This document shows positions 7,379 through 7,383 of a DNA stretch of 7,383 bases, in pieces. A program made the translations under genes and the position numbers. Origin of the DNA: Eubacterium sp. (lineage in GTDB: Bacteria; Bacillota_A; Clostridia; Lachnospirales; Lachnospiraceae); assembly GCA_023663915.1 (NCBI GenBank), contig JAMPGN010000208.1, forward strand, positions 1-7,383, given 5' to 3'. The notes below the pieces were generated by a model, which worked only from the letters and a program-made list of their open reading frames with translations, had not been told where the DNA came from and ran no database searches. The stretch's first letter is position 1. Each line of letters starts with the position of its first letter.

Positions 7379-7383
7379 AATGA

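Noticed and set aside
1..7383. CRISPR array, tRNA, rRNA, riboswitch or insertion sequence
   Set aside because: Read on both strands; no regular spaced repeats, tRNA-like cloverleaf, conserved rRNA stretch, riboswitch-size leader or transposase was seen.

Overview
The window looks like a piece of a Bacillota chromosome, most likely a gut-type member of the Clostridia (Lachnospiraceae-like). This rests on the Clostridia-like GuaA sequence, consensus sigma-A type promoters, purine-rich Shine-Dalgarno sites and a moderately GC-rich core. Species cannot be assigned from the sequence alone.

The window falls into two parts. The left part (1-3170, + strand) is ordinary core chromosome. It holds a MATE-family multidrug/cation antiporter (67-1440) behind a good sigma-A promoter, then guaA (1517-3118), the GMP synthase of purine synthesis, behind a perfect-consensus promoter (TTGACA-18 nt-TATAAT) and ending in a strong hairpin terminator (3132-3169). 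These two genes show no functional link beyond adjacency.

The right part (about 3171-7383) has very different base composition. One sampled 60-nt row in guaA (2701-2760) has 38 G/C, whereas a row in the right part (5281-5340) has 19. Both genes here lie on the - strand, converging on guaA. They form a compact two-gene unit: a Xre-type helix-turn-helix regulator (7378-6815), then, 10 nt downstream, a 1152-residue protein (6804-3346). That protein carries an N-terminal HD metal-dependent phosphohydrolase-like domain, a complete Hsp90-type GHKL ATPase domain with a middle-domain-like segment, and an unassigned C-terminal region of about 320 residues. The Shine-Dalgarno of the large gene overlaps the stop codon of the regulator (TAGGAG), so the two are very probably co-transcribed and translationally coupled.

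The most likely reading is that the unit is an acquired accessory cassette placed immediately downstream of guaA, whose 3' end is a known integration hotspot for genomic islands. HD domains joined to Hsp90-like ATPases are known from predicted NTP-dependent biological conflict (anti-phage) systems. A plausible model is that the regulator keeps the operon in check, the C-terminal and Hsp90-like parts sense a trigger and change shape on ATP binding, and the HD domain acts on a nucleotide or nucleic-acid target. The domain calls are read from motifs; the defence role is inference. No integrase, transposase, tRNA, rRNA or CRISPR array is visible, and the far edge of the putative island lies beyond the window.
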